DNA of 64,000 nucleotides from Rhodanobacter denitrificans (GTDB lineage: Bacteria > Pseudomonadota > Gammaproteobacteria > Xanthomonadales > Rhodanobacteraceae). A model generated the notes under the pieces. It was given only the letters and a program-made list of their open reading frames with translations. It made no database searches and was not told where the DNA came from. The translations under genes were made by a program, and so were the position numbers. The DNA is taken from the NCBI GenBank assembly GCA_003241385.1, contig QFPO01000005.1, positions 62,001 through 126,000 on the forward strand, written 5' to 3'. Shown piece after piece: positions 42,300 through 52,953 of the stretch (position 1 is its first letter; every line of letters begins with the position of its first letter).

Positions 42300-43573
42300 G
42301 CGCGACGCGCCCGCGTCGCCGTGCCGCCAGGTCCGCGCCGCGTCGCGGGACTACACCGGCCGAGATCGCGGCCGGCTCGTACGAGAAGGTCGCGCTGGTC
42401 CTGCAGGGCGGCGGCGCGCTCGGCGCGTATCAGGCCGGCGTCTACGAGGCGCTCGAAGAGGCCGGCCTGCGTCCGGACTGGTTCGCCGGCGTGTCGATCG
42501 GCGCGATCAATGCGGCGATCCTGGCCGGCAACGCGCCTGAGCTGCGCGTCGAGCGGCTGCGCTCGTTCTGGGACACGATCAGCCTGCCGGCCGGCCCGTT
42601 CGGCGCCTCGCTGCCATGGCTCAATCAGCTGATCGAGTCGGTTCCGTTCGGTGGACCGGGCAGTGCCGGCATCCCGTTCGGCGCCGCGCTGGAGGAGGCG
42701 CGCCTGGCCTGGCTCGGCGCGACCAGCGCGGTCGGCGCCCTGCTGCAGGGCCAGCAGGGCTTCTTCCAGTCGCGCGCGCTGTCGCCGTTCCTGTTCCGCG
42801 ACGGCAGCGCCGCGGCGACCAGCTTCTACGACGTGGGCCCGTTGCGGCAGACCCTGGAGCGGCTGGTCGACTTCGACCGCATCAACGACGGTGCGGCGCG
42901 ACTCAGCGTCGGCGCGGTCAACGTGCGCACCGGCAACGTGGTCTACTTCGACTCGCGCGAACGGCCGCTCGGGCCCGAGCACGTCATCGCGTCCGGCGCA
43001 CTGCCGCCGGCGTTTCCGGCGGTCGAGATCGACGGTGAGCATTACTGGGACGGCGGCGTGGTCTCCAATACGCCGCTGCAGTACGTGCTGTCTGACTCGC
43101 CGCGGGCCGATACGCTGGCGCTGCAGGTGGACCTGTGGAGCGCCCGCGGCGAGCTGCCGAGCTCGATCCTCGACGTGCTCGAGCGGCAGAAGGACATCCA
43201 GTATTCCAGCCGCACGCGTCTGGGCACCGACACGATGGAGCGGCTGCAGAAGCTGCGCTCGGCACTGCGCGAGCTGATCGAGCGCGCCGGCGCCGATGCG
43301 ATGCCGCCCGCGCTACTGGCGCATCTGCAGCCGTGGATCTGCGACCGGGTCTACAACATCATCCATCTGATCTACCGCAGCAAGCCGCACGAGGAGCCGT
43401 ACAAGGACTATGCGTTCGGCCCGGTCGCGATGCGCGACCACTGGCAGAGCGGCCTGGACGACATGCGCCGCACGCTGGCTCACGTCGAGTACTTCGATCC
43501 GCCCTCGCGCGAACAGACCGTCGTGACGCACGACGTCCACCGCGACGAGTTCGTGTCGAGGCGGGTGCGATGA
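42296..43573 (+). CDS. Patatin-like phospholipase
   Basis: A 425-residue patatin-family lipid hydrolase with a Ser-Asp dyad. The oxyanion loop is VLQGGGALGAYQAGVYEAL, the nucleophile is in AGVSIGAINAAI (G-x-S-x-G), and the aspartate is in YWDGGVVSNTPL. A DUF3734-like C-terminal part follows (IHLIYRSKPHEEPYKDYAF). An Arg/Ala-rich N-terminus precedes the domain, with no signal peptide. Patatins paired with 3-hydroxybutyrate dehydrogenase are common in proteobacteria with PHB metabolism. Overlaps both neighbours by four bases. Confidence 0.9.
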   Translation: MSATRPRRRAARSAPRRGTTPAEIAAGSYEKVALVLQGGGALGAYQAGVYEALEEAGLRPDWFAGVSIGAINAAILAGNAPELRVERLRSFWDTISLPAGPFGASLPWLNQLIESVPFGGPGSAGIPFGAALEEARLAWLGATSAVGALLQGQQGFFQSRALSPFLFRDGSAAATSFYDVGPLRQTLERLVDFDRINDGAARLSVGAVNVRTGNVVYFDSRERPLGPEHVIASGALPPAFPAVEIDGEHYWDGGVVSNTPLQYVLSDSPRADTLALQVDLWSARGELPSSILDVLERQKDIQYSSRTRLGTDTMERLQKLRSALRELIERAGADAMPPALLAHLQPWICDRVYNIIHLIYRSKPHEEPYKDYAFGPVAMRDHWQSGLDDMRRTLAHVEYFDPPSREQTVVTHDVHRDEFVSRRVR

Positions 43574-43884
43574 TCGAGCGGCTGCGCGCGCAGATCGGCG
43601 GCCCGCGCGACGGCGCGCTGCTGCGCTACTCGCTCGGCAACGCGCTGCTGGCCGCCGGCGACGCCGCGGCGGCAGCCGAGGCGCTGCGCGCGGCGGTCGG
43701 CTTCGACCCGGCGTATTCGGCGGCGTGGAAGCTGCTCGGCCGCGCGCTGGAAGCCTGCGCCGATCGCGACGGCGCGCGCGAGGCCTGGCGCCACGGCATC
43801 GAGGTCGCCGCGGCGCGCGGCGACGTGCAGGCCGGCAAGGAGATGGCGGTGTTCCTGCGCCGGCTCGAGCGGCGCCCGGACTAG
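43570..43884 (+). CDS. Small TPR-repeat protein
   Basis: A 104-residue protein made of about two and a half tetratricopeptide repeats (LRYSLGNALLAAGDAAAAAE, then SAAWKLLGRALEACADRDGA). Small proteins of this form probably serve as protein-interaction adaptors. Its ATG overlaps the patatin stop as ATGA, so the three genes bdhA-type, patatin and TPR are one coupled unit. No catalytic motif. Confidence 0.8.
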   Translation: MIERLRAQIGGPRDGALLRYSLGNALLAAGDAAAAAEALRAAVGFDPAYSAAWKLLGRALEACADRDGAREAWRHGIEVAAARGDVQAGKEMAVFLRRLERRPD

Positions 43885-43906
43885 CGCGGCCGGCACCGCG
43901 CCGCTT

Positions 43907-45565
43907 TCAGACGCGCGTCGCGTCGCGGCCCACGCGCGCCAGCAGCAGCACCGGGATCAGGCCGGCCGCGACGATGATCAGCGCGGCGATCGCGCCCTCC
44001 TCGTAGGTGCCGCGCGCGGCTTCGGCGTACAGGCGCGTCGACAGCGTCTCCAGGTTCAGCGGCCGCAGCAGCAGCGTGGCCGGCAGTTCCTTCATGCAGT
44101 CGACGAAGACCAGCAGCGCCGCGGCCGCGACGGCCGGACGGATCAACGGCAGGTGGATGCGCCGCAGCACGCCGCCGCTGCGCTCGCCGAGCGTGCGCGC
44201 AGCCTGGTCGAGCGCCGGCGCGACGCGGCCGAGGCCGGCCGCGAGGCCGCCGCCGGCGACCGCGAGGAAGCGCGTGCTGTAGGCATAGACCAGGGCGGCG
44301 CCGGAGCCGAGCAGCAGCAGGCCGCCGGCCATGCCGAACCAGCGCTCGCCGGCGTCGGCGATCAGGCCGTCGAGCGCGCCGAGCGGAAACAGCAGGCCGA
44401 TCGCGAGCACCGTGCCCGGCAGCGCATAGCCGAGTCCGGCGACGCGCTCGGCCGTGCGCGACCAGGCACCCGGCGCGACGCGCGCGGCATAGGCGACGAC
44501 GAGGCCGAGCAGCACGGTCGCGACGGTCGCGATGCCCGACAGCACGACGGTATCGCGCGCGGTGCGCAGCAAACCCGGCGGAAAGCCGGCGAAACGCACG
44601 CGTTCGATCGTCTCGACGATCAGGTAGGCGGTCGGCGCGACGAAACCGATCAGCACCGGCACGGCGCCGAGCGCGAGCGCGCCGAGTCCGGCGGCGCCGT
44701 GCAGGCGCTGCGGGCTCATCCGCCGCGCGCGCTGCGCCGAGATCGCATAGTGCTGCCGGCGGCGACCGGCGTGCTCGAGCGCGAGCAGCGCGGCGACCAC
44801 GACCAGCATCGCCAAGGCGATCTGCGCGGCGCCGGCGAGATCGGCGCGATTGACCCAGGTCGAGTAGATCGAGATCGTCAGCGTGCGCGCGCCGAGGAAT
44901 TCCGACGCGCCGACGTCGTTGATCGTCTCCATCAGCGCCAGGCTGGTGCCGACCGCGATCGCCGGCCGCGCCAGCGGCACCGCGACGCGCACGAACACGC
45001 CGCCGCGACCGGCGCCGAGCGAGCGCGCCGCCTCGATCAGGCTGGCCGACTGCATCAGGAACAGCGCCCGCGTGGTCAGATAGACGTACGGATACAGCAC
45101 GAAGCCGAGCACGAACACGCAGCCACCGAGCGAGCGGATCTCCGGCAGCCGGAATGCCTGCGGGCCGGCCAGTCCGAACAGCTCGCGCACGAAGGTCTGC
45201 ACCGGTCCGATCGGATGCAGCAGGTCCATGTACGCATACGCGACGATGTAGGTCGGCACCGCCAGCGGCAGCAGCAGCGCCCAGTCGAGCACGCCGCGCC
45301 CGCGGAAGTCGTAGGCGGTCACCAGCCAGGCACTGCCGGTGCCGAGCAGCACGACCAGCGCGCCGACGCCGATCAGCAGCACCGCGGTGTCGAACAGCGT
45401 CGGCGGCAGCACGTGCGCGAGCAGGTGCGGCCACAGGCCGGCATCGCCGCCGAGCGCGGCGACGAGCAGGGCCAGCACCGGCACCAGGACCAGTGCCGCG
45501 ATCAGGCCGGTCGCGACGCGCCAGCCGCGCAGGCCGCGCTCGCGGGACGGCGGGTTCGCTTGCAT
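43907..45565 (-). CDS. fbpB: Iron(III) ABC transporter permease (FbpB-type)
   Basis: A 552-residue inner-membrane protein with about 12 helices made of two fused permease halves. Each half has an EAA loop that contacts the ATPase: SLIEAARSLGAGRGGVF and LDQAARTLGERSGGVL. The fused form is characteristic of FbpB/SfuB ferric iron permeases. Last gene of the unit fbpC-fbpA-fbpB, read leftward, 19 bp after fbpA. No Fur box was visible upstream of the unit. Confidence 0.92.
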   Translation of the reverse strand: MQANPPSRERGLRGWRVATGLIAALVLVPVLALLVAALGGDAGLWPHLLAHVLPPTLFDTAVLLIGVGALVVLLGTGSAWLVTAYDFRGRGVLDWALLLPLAVPTYIVAYAYMDLLHPIGPVQTFVRELFGLAGPQAFRLPEIRSLGGCVFVLGFVLYPYVYLTTRALFLMQSASLIEAARSLGAGRGGVFVRVAVPLARPAIAVGTSLALMETINDVGASEFLGARTLTISIYSTWVNRADLAGAAQIALAMLVVVAALLALEHAGRRRQHYAISAQRARRMSPQRLHGAAGLGALALGAVPVLIGFVAPTAYLIVETIERVRFAGFPPGLLRTARDTVVLSGIATVATVLLGLVVAYAARVAPGAWSRTAERVAGLGYALPGTVLAIGLLFPLGALDGLIADAGERWFGMAGGLLLLGSGAALVYAYSTRFLAVAGGGLAAGLGRVAPALDQAARTLGERSGGVLRRIHLPLIRPAVAAAALLVFVDCMKELPATLLLRPLNLETLSTRLYAEAARGTYEEGAIAALIIVAAGLIPVLLLARVGRDATRV

Positions 45566-45584
45566 CGTGCGTCGGCGGCCGGCG

Positions 45585-46637
45585 TCAGTTGTCGAAACCG
45601 ACCTTCTCGGCGAGCAGGCTGGCCGCCTTGCGGTGACGCGCGATCTCGGTCAGCGGCAGCGCGTCGGGCACCAGCGTGCCGAAGCCGGCGATGATCGGAT
45701 CGGCGGCGACGTCGGCGCGGACCGGATACTCGAAATCGATCGTCGCGTAGATCTTCTGCGCGGCCTCGGACACCAGGTAGTCGAGCAGCTGGACCGCCGC
45801 GTCGCGGTTCGGCGCATGCCGCGCGACCGCGGCGCCCGAAACGTTGACCTGGGTGCCGCCGTCCTCGAACGTCGGCAGCACGACGCGGATCGCATCGCCC
45901 CACTTCTGCTGCTCGGGACCGCCCTTGCCGCTGCGCATGCGGCCGACGTAGTAGGAGTTGGCGATGCCGATGTCGCACAGCGCGCCGAGGATGTCGCGCG
46001 CGACCTCACGGTCGCCGCCGCCGGGCTTGCGCGCGAGATTGGCCTTGACGCCCTTGAGCCAGGTCTCGGCGGCGGCCTCGCCGTGGTGCGCGATGTAGGC
46101 GGCGATCAGCGCGGTGTTGTACGGATGCAGGCCCGAGCGGATGCAGATCCGGCCCTTCCATTGCGGATCGGCCAGATCCTCGTAGCGGAACGCCGACAGG
46201 TCGGTGCGGTCCTTCGACGCGTACAGCACGCGCGCGCGCAGTGACAGCGAGAACCAGCGGCCGTCCGGATCGCGCAGCTGGGCCGGGATCGCGCGCTCCA
46301 GCGCGGGCGACCGCACCGGCTGCACCAGGTCCTTGTCGACCAGGTCGATCAGATTGCCGATGTCGACGGTCATCAGCATGTCGGCCGGCGAGCGGCGCCC
46401 TTCGGCGGCGACGCGCTCGGCGAGGCCGTCCTTGACGAAGACCGTGTTGACCTTGACGCCGCTGTGCGCCGTGAACGCGTCGAGCAGCGGCTGGATCAGG
46501 CCCGGCTCGCGCGTCGTATAGAGGTTGACCTCGGCGGCCGCGGCGGCATGGGCGCCGAGCGCGGCGGCGAGGATCAGCAGCAGCCGTGCGCTGCGGCGGC
46601 GAAGGCGAGAGGTCATCGTCATGGGCGTACTCGTCAT
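45585..46637 (-). CDS. fbpA: Periplasmic Fe(III)-binding protein (FbpA-type)
   Basis: A 350-residue solute-binding protein with a signal peptide ending AAAA-EVN. Iron-binding features include the paired tyrosines in IANSYYVGRM, corresponding to the two adjacent ferric-iron tyrosines of FbpA, and the start EVNLYTTREPGLIQPLL. The ATG at 46637 overlaps the fbpC stop as ATGA, which favours it over ATGs at 46622 and 46616. It delivers iron to FbpB. Confidence 0.9.
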   Translation of the reverse strand: MTSTPMTMTSRLRRRSARLLLILAAALGAHAAAAAEVNLYTTREPGLIQPLLDAFTAHSGVKVNTVFVKDGLAERVAAEGRRSPADMLMTVDIGNLIDLVDKDLVQPVRSPALERAIPAQLRDPDGRWFSLSLRARVLYASKDRTDLSAFRYEDLADPQWKGRICIRSGLHPYNTALIAAYIAHHGEAAAETWLKGVKANLARKPGGGDREVARDILGALCDIGIANSYYVGRMRSGKGGPEQQKWGDAIRVVLPTFEDGGTQVNVSGAAVARHAPNRDAAVQLLDYLVSEAAQKIYATIDFEYPVRADVAADPIIAGFGTLVPDALPLTEIARHRKAASLLAEKVGFDN

Positions 46638-47761
46638 CGTGGGGAAGGGGAGGGCAGGTCCGGATACAGCAGCACGTGCTCGGCAGCCAGCGTCAGCGCG
46701 GCGCCGGGCCGGAGCGAGGCGTCGGCCGCACGGCGGCGCAGCCGCAGCGGTTGGGCGAGGCCGTCGAGGGCGATCGCGAGCTGCTCGCTCTCGCCGAGGA
46801 AGACGCGCTCGATCACGCGGCCGCGCACCGCGCCGGGCGCCTCGCTCGGTGACAGGTCCTGCGGGCGCACGCAGACACGCACCGCGGCGCCTTCGGCGAA
46901 GCCCGGCGCGTCGAAGCGGCCCAGCGGCGTCGCGACCGCGCCGTCGCGGCAGGCTGCGGGCATCTCGTTGAGATCGCAGAAGAAGCGTGCCGCGAACAGC
47001 GTGGCCGGCGCACGGTACAGCGCTTCGGGCGTGTCGCTCTGTTCGATGCGGCCGTGGCGCATCAGCACGATGCGATCGGCGATGCGCAGCGCTTCCTCGG
47101 GATCGTGGGTCACGATGACCGCGGTGGTGCCCGCTTCGCGCAGCACGGCCAGCGTGTCGTCGCGGACCTGGTCGCGCAGGCGTCCGTCGAGGTTCGAGAA
47201 CGGCTCGTCCATCAGCAGCAGCCGCGGCTGCGGCGCCAGCGCGCGTGCCAGCGCGACGCGTTGCTGCTCGCCGCCCGACAGCGTATGCGGAAACGCCTCG
47301 GCGTGCGCCTGCATGCCCACGCGCGTCAGCGCCGCCAGCGCGATGGCGCGGCGCGCGGCCGCGCTGCCTTCGCGCAGGCCGAACTGCACGTTGGCCAGGA
47401 CGCTCAGATGCGGGAACAGCGCGTAGTCCTGGAACACCAGGCCGATGCCGCGGCGCTCCGGCGCGAGATGGCGCTGCGGGCCGCTGACTTCCTCGCCGTC
47501 GAGCAGGACGCGTCCCGCCGTCGGGCTTTCCAGGCCGGCGATCAGGCGCAGCAGCGTCGTCTTGCCGCAGCCGGAGTGGCCGAGCAGGCAGACCGTCTCC
47601 CCGGCCGCGGCCTGCCAGCTGACGCCGTCCAGCGCGATGCGCGCGCCGTAGACCTGGCGCAGATCCTGTACCGCCAGCGCGGCGGCAGGCTGGTCGCGTC
47701 GCGGGTCGCGGCGGTCGAAAGCGGCCGCGGGTGGCGGCTCGTCTGCCCGGTTGCTGCGCAT
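46634..47761 (-). CDS. fbpC: Fe(III) import ATP-binding protein (FbpC-type)
   Basis: A 375-residue ABC ATPase. Walker A is LLGHSGCGKTTLLR, the Q-loop is VFQDYALFPHLSV, the signature is LSGGEQQRVALARA and Walker B is LLLMDEPFSNLD. A C-terminal TOBE-like regulatory domain of about 110 residues follows. The ATG at 47761 was chosen because AAGG lies seven bases before it; the frame extends further upstream with low-quality sequence. First gene of the iron importer unit. Confidence 0.9.
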   Translation of the reverse strand: MRSNRADEPPPAAAFDRRDPRRDQPAAALAVQDLRQVYGARIALDGVSWQAAAGETVCLLGHSGCGKTTLLRLIAGLESPTAGRVLLDGEEVSGPQRHLAPERRGIGLVFQDYALFPHLSVLANVQFGLREGSAAARRAIALAALTRVGMQAHAEAFPHTLSGGEQQRVALARALAPQPRLLLMDEPFSNLDGRLRDQVRDDTLAVLREAGTTAVIVTHDPEEALRIADRIVLMRHGRIEQSDTPEALYRAPATLFAARFFCDLNEMPAACRDGAVATPLGRFDAPGFAEGAAVRVCVRPQDLSPSEAPGAVRGRVIERVFLGESEQLAIALDGLAQPLRLRRRAADASLRPGAALTLAAEHVLLYPDLPSPSPR

Positions 47762-47935
47762 GAAGAACCTTGCGGGAGTGACGGGGTCGGGTGCGGCACG
47801 CGCTGCGCGCCGCTGCCGCAGCTGGCTCGATCGGAGGGAGAGCTGGCGGGCGATGCGCGTGGGGCATCGCGGGCGGCCCCGCATCCTACCGCATCGATGC
47901 CGCGCGGGCATGCGCGGCCGGTCCGGCCGCGGCCC

Positions 47936-48868
47936 TCAGTCTTCGTCGCCGGCGGCGGAGGCCGCGGCCGCGTACGGATTGGGCCGCCCTTCGGGCTGGA
48001 TCGAATAGCGCTTGTAGGTCCACTGGTACTGCGTGAACGCGATCCGCACACAGTCCTCGACGCCGCGGTTGAGCGCGGCGCAGGCGACGCCGAGGTCGGC
48101 ATCGGCGATGCCGTCCGGCGCCGGCAGCAGATGGATGCGGAATCCGGCGCCGTCCGGCAGGCGCTCGGCGAACGCGAACAGCACCGGCGCGCCGGTGTGG
48201 CGGGCCAGTCGCGGCAGCAGCACCATCGTCATCGCCGGAATGCCGAAGAACGGCGCGAACTCGCCCTCGCCGCGCTTGGGGCGCTGGTCGGGCAGGATGC
48301 CGACGACGCCGCCGGCGTTGAGGCGGCGATACAGCGCGCGCACGCCGGCGCCCTCGGCGCGGACCTGTTCGACCTGTAGCGCGCCGCGCGCCTTCAGCAG
48401 CAGCGGCTCGAAGTACGGCCGCTGCGGCTGCCGGTAGGCGATCGACAGCGGCATGCGCTCGGCCAGCCAGTAGTTCAGCAGCTCCCAGCAGCCCAGATGC
48501 GGTGCGGCGATGATCAGGCCGCGGCCGCCCGCCCGCGCCGCGTCCAGGTGCTCCAGTCCGCGCACCTCGCGGACCAGGCTCAAGGCGCGCTGCGGCGAGC
48601 CGGCCCAGACGATCGCGACCTCGGTCATCGACTTGCCGGTCTCGCGCAGCACCGCGCGCGCGACGGCTTGTCTGGTTTCGGCGCTGTCCTGCGTTAACAG
48701 CAGGGAGAGATTGCGCTCGGTGACCCGGCGCAGCCGTCCGTCGAGCAGCCAGATCACGCTGCCGCAGGCGCTGCCGAGCCGGTGCAGCGTCCGCAGCGAC
48801 AGCCGGCCGAACAGCCGCAGGCCGCCGTACAGCAGCGCGAGAAAAGGAGAGAGGCGAGGCGTGGTCAT
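47936..48868 (-). CDS. Lysophospholipid acyltransferase family protein (LpxL/HtrB-like)
   Basis: A 310-residue enzyme of the lipid A late acyltransferase superfamily. One N-terminal membrane segment (ALLYGGLRLFGRLSL), the catalytic HxxxxE motif in APHLGCWELLNYW and the substrate segment DQRPKRGEGEFAPFFG are present. It should add a secondary acyl chain to Kdo2-lipid A. It is transcribed towards fbpC with a 174-bp gap between them and so is probably a separate unit. Confidence 0.88.
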   Translation of the reverse strand: MTTPRLSPFLALLYGGLRLFGRLSLRTLHRLGSACGSVIWLLDGRLRRVTERNLSLLLTQDSAETRQAVARAVLRETGKSMTEVAIVWAGSPQRALSLVREVRGLEHLDAARAGGRGLIIAAPHLGCWELLNYWLAERMPLSIAYRQPQRPYFEPLLLKARGALQVEQVRAEGAGVRALYRRLNAGGVVGILPDQRPKRGEGEFAPFFGIPAMTMVLLPRLARHTGAPVLFAFAERLPDGAGFRIHLLPAPDGIADADLGVACAALNRGVEDCVRIAFTQYQWTYKRYSIQPEGRPNPYAAAASAAGDED

Positions 48869-49023
48869 GGTCGAACCCGCGATAGTAGGGACTCGCCGCC
48901 GAAAAGCCGACCCCCGGGACGGCCTCGCGGCCTGCGCCGGCGATCGCCGGGCAGCGGCGCGGCCTCGGTTGACCGCGCCGCGCGGCAGCGGCGAGGATGC
49001 CGTCCCGTTCGACGGAGTTCCCC

Positions 49024-49464
49024 GTGATCGCCCTGATCCAGCGCGTCAGCCAGGCCAGCGTCAGCGTCGACGGCGAGACGGTCGGCCGGATCGGCGCCGG
49101 GCTGCTGGCCCTGGTCGCGGTGCAGCCGCCCGACGGTCAGGCCCAGACCGAGCGCACGCTCGAGCGCCTGCTCGGCTACCGCGTCTTTTCCGATGCGCAG
49201 GGGCGCATGAACCGCTCGCTGCGCGACACCGGCGGCGGTCTGCTGCTGGTGCCGCAGTTCACGCTGGCGGCCGATACGCGCAGCGGCCTGCGGCCGAGCT
49301 TCACCACGGCGGCGACGCCCGAGCACGGGCGGCACTGGTTCGAGCGGCTGGTCGAGGCGGCGCGTGCGGCGCATGCCGACGTGCAGACCGGGCGCTTCGG
49401 CGCGCACATGCAGGTCGGGCTGACCAACGACGGCCCGGTCACGTTCTGGCTGGAGACGCGCTGA
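49024..49464 (+). CDS. dtd: D-aminoacyl-tRNA deacylase
   Basis: Editing enzyme that removes D-amino acids (and glycine) mischarged on tRNAs. It has 146 residues. The motifs LVPQFTLAADT (the QFTL signature) and TNDGPVTFWLE (the cis-proline GP motif) are intact. The start is GTG at 49024, with GGAG seven bases upstream. It stands between the lipid A acyltransferase, read the other way, and rpoD. Confidence 0.95.
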   Translation: MIALIQRVSQASVSVDGETVGRIGAGLLALVAVQPPDGQAQTERTLERLLGYRVFSDAQGRMNRSLRDTGGGLLLVPQFTLAADTRSGLRPSFTTAATPEHGRHWFERLVEAARAAHADVQTGRFGAHMQVGLTNDGPVTFWLETR

Positions 49465-49660
49465 CCGCGCCGACGCGGCAGGCCTGGAAATGGGCCGGAG
49501 CGGTCCCATCTGTAGCCGGGCAGGAGCCCCGGACCCCGCCTCCCGATGTGAATTTCCGTTGCGGCACGACGGGCGGGGCCGCCGTTTGGCGTTTATCAGA
49601 ACGATGTCCGGCCGCCCGGCCGGTCCGGCACGCGGCCGGGCCGGATCGCCCGCGTCACCC

Positions 49661-49679
49661 TTGACACCGTTTCTATACT
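49661..49679 (+). promoter_or_regulatory. Possible rpoD promoter region
   Basis: A good -10 hexamer TATACT at 49674-49679 lies 33 bases before the rpoD ATG. A perfect-looking TTGACA is at 49661-49666 but only seven bases upstream of it, too close to act as its -35 box. Either the -35 is degenerate or another sigma factor is used. Low confidence. Confidence 0.3.
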
Positions 49680-49712
49680 CATTTCCTTTGCCTTCCCGGG
49701 ATCACCACCTAC

Positions 49713-51557
<1,845 letters not shown>

Positions 51558-51579
51558 GTGCTGCCGGACGTCGACGAGA

Positions 51580-51602
51580 AAGCCCGCTTCGGCGGGCTTT
51601 TT
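51580..51602 (+). terminator. Rho-independent terminator of rpoD
   Basis: An 8-bp stem AAGCCCGC/GCGGGCTT closed by the stable TTCG loop and followed by three more T residues, 22 bases after the rpoD stop codon. Confidence 0.93.
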
Positions 51603-51932
51603 CATGCCCGGCGCCGGCCCCGTCGACCTGCTCGCCGCGGATCGCGACGGCCGCGACCGGACCGCCTTGGGAGTACGCCGCATCGTCGCCTCGGGCGCCG
51701 GCCAGCCGCTCGCGCGGCACGCGCAACTGATCGCCGGCCAGCTGCGCACCGCCGGCCGCCATCCGTACGAACCGGCCGATTCAGTGTCGCCCGGTGTCGC
51801 GCGACGTCCAGGCGGAGTCGGCTTGCGATGCCTGTGGTGGCAGGGACATGCAGCCAGCCTGGACGTCACGAGGCGACCTCGCGCATGCCGCCCGGCATAC
51901 TGTAGGCGGGTTCCCCGCAGGAGCAGATTCCG
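51603..51932. other. Intergenic region without a convincing gene
   Basis: About 330 bases between the rpoD terminator and the META/DUF4377 lipoprotein gene. Frames are open on both strands, but their products look like random GC-rich translation. The region contains an 11-bp perfect inverted repeat, GACGTCCAGGC at 51803-51813 with its complement at 51857-51867, spanning a 43-base spacer with a smaller internal hairpin. A GCAGGAG site lies just before the next start codon. Confidence 0.6.
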
Positions 51933-52712
51933 ATGAAGTCGTTCGCCTGGCTGCTGCCGCTCGTGTTCGCGGCGTGTGCGCCCGCTGCCCGCATCGCCGA
52001 TCCGCCCGGTCCGCCCGAGCGCTCCGTGCTGATGCGTCACCACTGGTCGCTGGACGATGCGCGCGACGCCGGCGGCGCCCGCATCGTCGCCCTGTTCGCG
52101 CGCCCGCAGCAGCCGCTGCAGCTCGACTTCGACGAGACGCGGCTGGCGATCGACCACGCCTGCAATCGCATCGGCGGCGCCTACGCGCTCGTCGACGGCC
52201 ACCTCGTCGTCGAGGATCTGGTGCAGACGATGATGGCCTGCGCCGATCCGGCGATCGCCGGCCTCGACGCGGCGATCGGCGACCGCCTGCGCGGCCGCTC
52301 GGCGCTGACGCTGCAGGCGGCCGGCGATGCGCCTGCGCTGACCCTCGTCAATGCGAACGGCGATCGTCTGCGTTTCGTCGGCCGGCCGACCGCCGCGGCG
52401 CGCTATGGCAGCGCCGGCGAACGGATGTTCTTCGAGGTCGCGCCGCGCACGGCCGCCTGCGCCGACTCGACGGCCGGCGTCGGCGCCTGCCTGAACGTAC
52501 GCGAGCGCCGCTACGACGCCTCGGGTCTCCTCGTCGGCGAACCGGGCCCCTGGCAGATCCTGCGCGAGCCGATCGAAGGCTATGCGCACGAGAACGGCGT
52601 GCGCACAGTGCTGCGCGTGATGCGCTACCGGATCGCCGATCCGAAGCCGGGCATGCCGGGGACGGCCTACGTGCTCGACGCGATCGTCGAGTCGTCGATC
52701 GATACGCCGTAG
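51933..52712 (+). CDS. META and DUF4377 domain lipoprotein
   Basis: A 259-residue lipoprotein with lipobox LVFAAC (lipidated cysteine at about residue 15). The first half is a META (HslJ-like) domain: HHWSLDDARDAGGARI and DHACNRIGGAYALVDGHL, with TMMACADP. The second half (EVAPRTAACADSTAGVGACL, CLNVRERRY, YRIADPKPGMPGTAYVL) matches DUF4377, often fused to META. Function unknown; META proteins respond to heat or membrane stress in E. coli (HslJ). An AGGAG site precedes the ATG. Confidence 0.85.
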   Translation: MKSFAWLLPLVFAACAPAARIADPPGPPERSVLMRHHWSLDDARDAGGARIVALFARPQQPLQLDFDETRLAIDHACNRIGGAYALVDGHLVVEDLVQTMMACADPAIAGLDAAIGDRLRGRSALTLQAAGDAPALTLVNANGDRLRFVGRPTAAARYGSAGERMFFEVAPRTAACADSTAGVGACLNVRERRYDASGLLVGEPGPWQILREPIEGYAHENGVRTVLRVMRYRIADPKPGMPGTAYVLDAIVESSIDTP

Positions 52713-52953
52713 TCACGGCGATCGCCGCGTGCCGCGTCGCCGACCGGCGCGCGGCGCGCATCCGCATCGTGCCGGGGCCGCGGCCTCGACGCGCGGCTGC
52801 CGGCCTCGCTCACTCGAATCCGTCGGCGAAGACCGCGTCCGCCCGGCGCGCGGCCGCGCGATCGCGCGCTGACGCCGCGCCCGCGCCCGCGACGCACGCC
52901 GCGACCGGCTCGCCTTTGCAGTCGCCGGCGCGCGTGCGAGAATCGGCCGCTTC

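Noticed and set aside
49661..49679. TTGACA and TATACT before rpoD as a standard sigma-70 promoter
   Set aside because: The two boxes are only seven bases apart, which does not allow a normal promoter. Only the -10 is kept as a low-confidence feature.
51604..51936. A rightward 110-codon frame in the rpoD downstream gap
   Set aside because: It starts inside the terminator tail, has no ribosome site, and has a random Arg/Gly/Ala-rich product that runs into the next gene start.
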